Under the pieces are notes generated by a model. The model saw only the letters and a list, made by a program, of their open reading frames with translations, ran no database searches and was not told the DNA's origin. Positions 10,426-15,936 of a stretch of 15,936 nucleotides of DNA are shown in pieces. Each line of letters begins with the position of its first letter. Within the stretch, counting starts at the first letter, position 1. The position numbers and the translations under genes were made by a program. This DNA comes from Actinomortierella ambigua (Eukaryota > Mortierellomycota > Mortierellomycetes > Mortierellales > Mortierellaceae), in contig JAAAJB010000708.1 of assembly GCA_016098155.1 (NCBI GenBank), positions 1 to 15,936 on the forward strand, in the 5' to 3' direction.

Positions 10426-11021
10426 ATTCCCACTCATTCGTTTGGCCTGACAAAGTGGAGTCCATCAGCTCGTCACCACACCACCCCCTTCTCGCCCTGC
10501 GCCACGTCCACCACCACCACCACCACCACCAACAACCCGACTCTCTCGTACTCAGTTCCGCCTCTTCGTCGTCCTCCGCTGCTGCTGCTGCTGCTGCCCT
10601 GCATCATCATCACCACCACCACCACCACCACCACCGCCACCACCAACACGCTGCTTCCTCCTCCACAAAGCACCACCTATTCCCTACCTCTGTCTCTCCT
10701 CCCCACGGCGTTTCATCGTCAGCACTGTCCGCGGTCCCTCTTTGCGGTAGCAACCTGAGCAAGTTTCCTCTCAAGCTCCTTATCGTCGTCGACCCAGTCC
10801 ATCTCGAGTCCACTGGCCACGTCTACTCGCACCTCGACCTTGGCTGCATCCGCTCGTGTTCACTGTCGAGCCTATTTGTTGCTTATTCGATCCCCTTGCT
10901 GTGTGTGCTGACGCCTCGATTGGTGCTTCCCCTGGGAATCTTTCAAGTCTTGAGCCTCATTGCTGCTCGTACAACTCCCCTGCCCACGAACCCTGAGGAC
11001 GGTAGCAACCCCTTTGAATCT
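10426..11021 (+). other. Low-complexity open stretch before the preferred RBR start codon (5' leader or N-terminal extension)
   Basis: The RBR reading frame stays open back to 10389 with no ATG before 11022. Translated, it would give His runs (CAC/CAT repeats, 10507-10533 and 10602-10650), an Ala run (GCT repeats, about 10577-10600) and Ser runs. A Cys- and Leu-rich hydrophobic stretch around 10850-10970 looks unlike the rest of the protein. Two acceptor-like AGs (10424-10425 and 10946-10947, the latter with a ctgac branch-like site at about 10907) are in the same phase. I treat this as leader or extension, undecided. Confidence 0.4.
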
Positions 11022-14736
<3,715 letters not shown>

Positions 14737-14958
14737 ATTTTTTGTCCCTTTTTTTTTGTACTTTCCCCCTTTTCCCTCCTTTTTTTCGTATCTTCAGCAA
14801 CAGCACAAAGCACAGAGCTTCTTTCTTGTATATATCTATCTGAGAAACTAGAGTTGTAGCGATGGCGGTGGAGTTGTGACTGTCTGATCAAAAATGGCCA
14901 AAAAGAAAAGATCCACAAAGTTGTTACATCTTCCATTATTTGCATGGCTATTTTCCAC
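14737..14958 (+). other. Short spacer between RBR ligase and CHCHD5/Mix14-type gene
   Basis: 222 nt hold the RBR 3' UTR and the promoter and leader of the next gene. It has T-rich stretches after the stop and a tatatatc at about 14829. There are two upstream ATGs, at 14862 (a six-codon open frame including stop) and 14894 (out of frame with the downstream gene). No canonical AATAAA was seen. Confidence 0.4.
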
Positions 14959-15681
14959 ATGGACGTTGCCGATGAGACCGTGGCCCTTGTGGCCAAGCAC
15001 TGTGGACTGCAGCTTGAGATGTACCAGCGATGCGTGACCGATAACCCGGAGAACTGGGACATGAAGTGTATCACCCAGAAGCGTGCCCTGGCCAAGTGCT
15101 CGGAGGACAAGTAAGCCAATAATAACGACAGCAGCAGCAACAGCCTCCTCTCCGGGGCATAAGGAACGAGTGGACAAGGTCATTCTCATGGCGGCATAAC
15201 TGGACAGCTTGAGGAGGCTTCTGTAACTTTCATCCGGTCACTAGAAGGAGGGAAGGGAGTAGAGGAACCACCCGAGAAACCCTTCCCCCATGTCCAAGGG
15301 CTGTACGTGAGGGATCAGCAAAGAACAGGACTATAGACACTGTTCACTTCTTTAACACCAAACATTGTCCACACCCTTCTTTCTTTCTTTCATTTCATTT
15401 CTTTATCCAGTGTCCCGATTATCAAGCACGTCAAGGAGATGTGCGACCCCTTCATCCGCGAATACGACGCCTGTGTGATGCAGAACCAGGTGGATCCAAG
15501 CGTATGTCTGGAGCCATTGAAGCGGCTCTTTTACTGCACGGAGGAGCACGGCAAGTTGCGACCCGGCGGACCACCACGCCCTGAAGCAGCATCCACACCA
15601 GCGTCAACAGCATCGGCATCGGCAGCACAGGCAGGAGTGGATAGCGCAGCCTATGGATACCGTCGTGGTACTTCTGCTTGA
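14959..15681 (+). CDS. Twin CX9C (CHCH) mitochondrial intermembrane-space protein, CHCHD5/Mix14 type
   Basis: Exons 14959-15110 and 15411-15681 join in phase across a 300-nt gtaagc/ccag intron to give 140 residues. Four perfect CX9C motifs are present: C15-C25, C37-C47, C62-C72 and C83-C93, making two helical-hairpin CHCH domains. This double-CHCH arrangement, and sequence such as HCGLQLEMYQRC and CLEPLKRLFYC, match animal CHCHD5 and yeast Mix14. Proteins of this class are imported into the intermembrane space and oxidised by the Mia40/Erv1 relay; the precise role of CHCHD5/Mix14 is poorly defined. The tail after C93 is Pro/Ala/Ser-rich and poorly conserved. An in-frame ATG at 14944 would add five residues (MAIFH). 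I prefer 14959 because its N-terminus better matches family length, but the data do not decide. Confidence 0.88.
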
Positions 15682-15936
15682 AAGAATGGTGGATGAAGAA
15701 GAGAGGGGGGGGGGAGGAGGCAAATAGAATGGCCAACTTATTATACAGAAAAAGCAAGCAATAACAACAAAAACAATGTATACATTCCACTCGACAATTT
15801 TGTATCGTCCTCCCGCTCGTGTTATATCTCTACTGAAGGATTCACAACATGGCAATTGCCTTTTTTTTTTTTTTTTTTTTTTTTTGGTGTTTTTTTTTTT
15901 TTTTTTTTTTCCCCTTTTTTTAACCCCTCCACGGCT
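15682..15936 (+). other. 3' flank with long poly-T tracts
   Basis: The 3' UTR of the CHCHD5/Mix14-type gene, including A-rich aataacaac-type sequence at about 15760-15780. T-runs follow at 15861-15885 (25 T) and 15890-15910 (21 T), then C4T7. No further gene is visible before the window ends. Runs this long are prone to length error in assembly. Confidence 0.6.

Noticed and set aside
9808..10758. 316-residue plus-strand open frame rich in Pro, Ser and Thr
   Set aside because: It arises from CT-rich and CAC-repeat DNA. Comparable frames exist in all phases, and it does not continue into the RBR frame.
14894..15040. ATG at 14894 with a basic N-terminus (MAKKKRSTKLL)
   Set aside because: It is out of frame with the four CX9C motifs and runs antagonistically through the conserved exon before stopping.

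Overview
The window looks like nuclear DNA of an intron-rich filamentous fungus. Genes are closely spaced and have several short introns each, mostly with gtaagt-like donors. Conserved genes use GC-ending codons, AATAAA-type signals follow several genes, and the proteins carry long Gln, His and Ser runs. A complete GDP-L-fucose synthase fits an early-diverging group, and Mucoromycota such as the Mortierella lineage is my best guess. That placement is inference, because no rRNA or other marker gene is present.

Layout: (1) 43-519 (+), the 3' end of an unrecognised membrane-anchored protein gene. (2) 673-2313 (-), GDP-L-fucose synthase in four exons. (3) 2974-3231 (+), intronless mitochondrial ribosomal protein uS19m, divergent from gene 2. 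(4) 4056-5776 (-), cytosolic ribosomal protein eL19, convergent with gene 3. (5) 6595-8058 (+), cytosolic ribosomal protein uS13 (RPS18), head-to-head with eL19 across about 0.8 kb. (6) 8869-9340 (+), an acidic candidate exon of unknown affiliation. (7) 11022-14736 (+), a large RING-between-RING (RBR) E3 ubiquitin ligase, preceded by over 1 kb of strand-asymmetric purine/pyrimidine repeats. (8) 14959-15681 (+), a twin-CX9C mitochondrial intermembrane-space protein of the CHCHD5/Mix14 type.

Most of this is housekeeping: three ribosomal protein genes (two cytosolic, one mitochondrial), a nucleotide-sugar enzyme and a mitochondrial small Cys protein. There is no operon logic. Functional linkage is limited to the shared divergent promoter of eL19 and uS13, where the same 10-mer lies upstream of both genes in sense orientation. 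Both genes also appear to put only the start codon, or part of it, in exon 1.

The most unusual object is the RBR ligase. Its IBR zinc-binding domain is split by roughly 360 residues that include 42 consecutive glutamines, and the RING1 histidine ligand is replaced by Asp. Its N-terminus is hard to define from sequence alone: a separate upstream exon is phase-compatible, but the DNA between is low complexity. I see no mobile element, CRISPR array, tRNA, rRNA or obviously novel multigene system.
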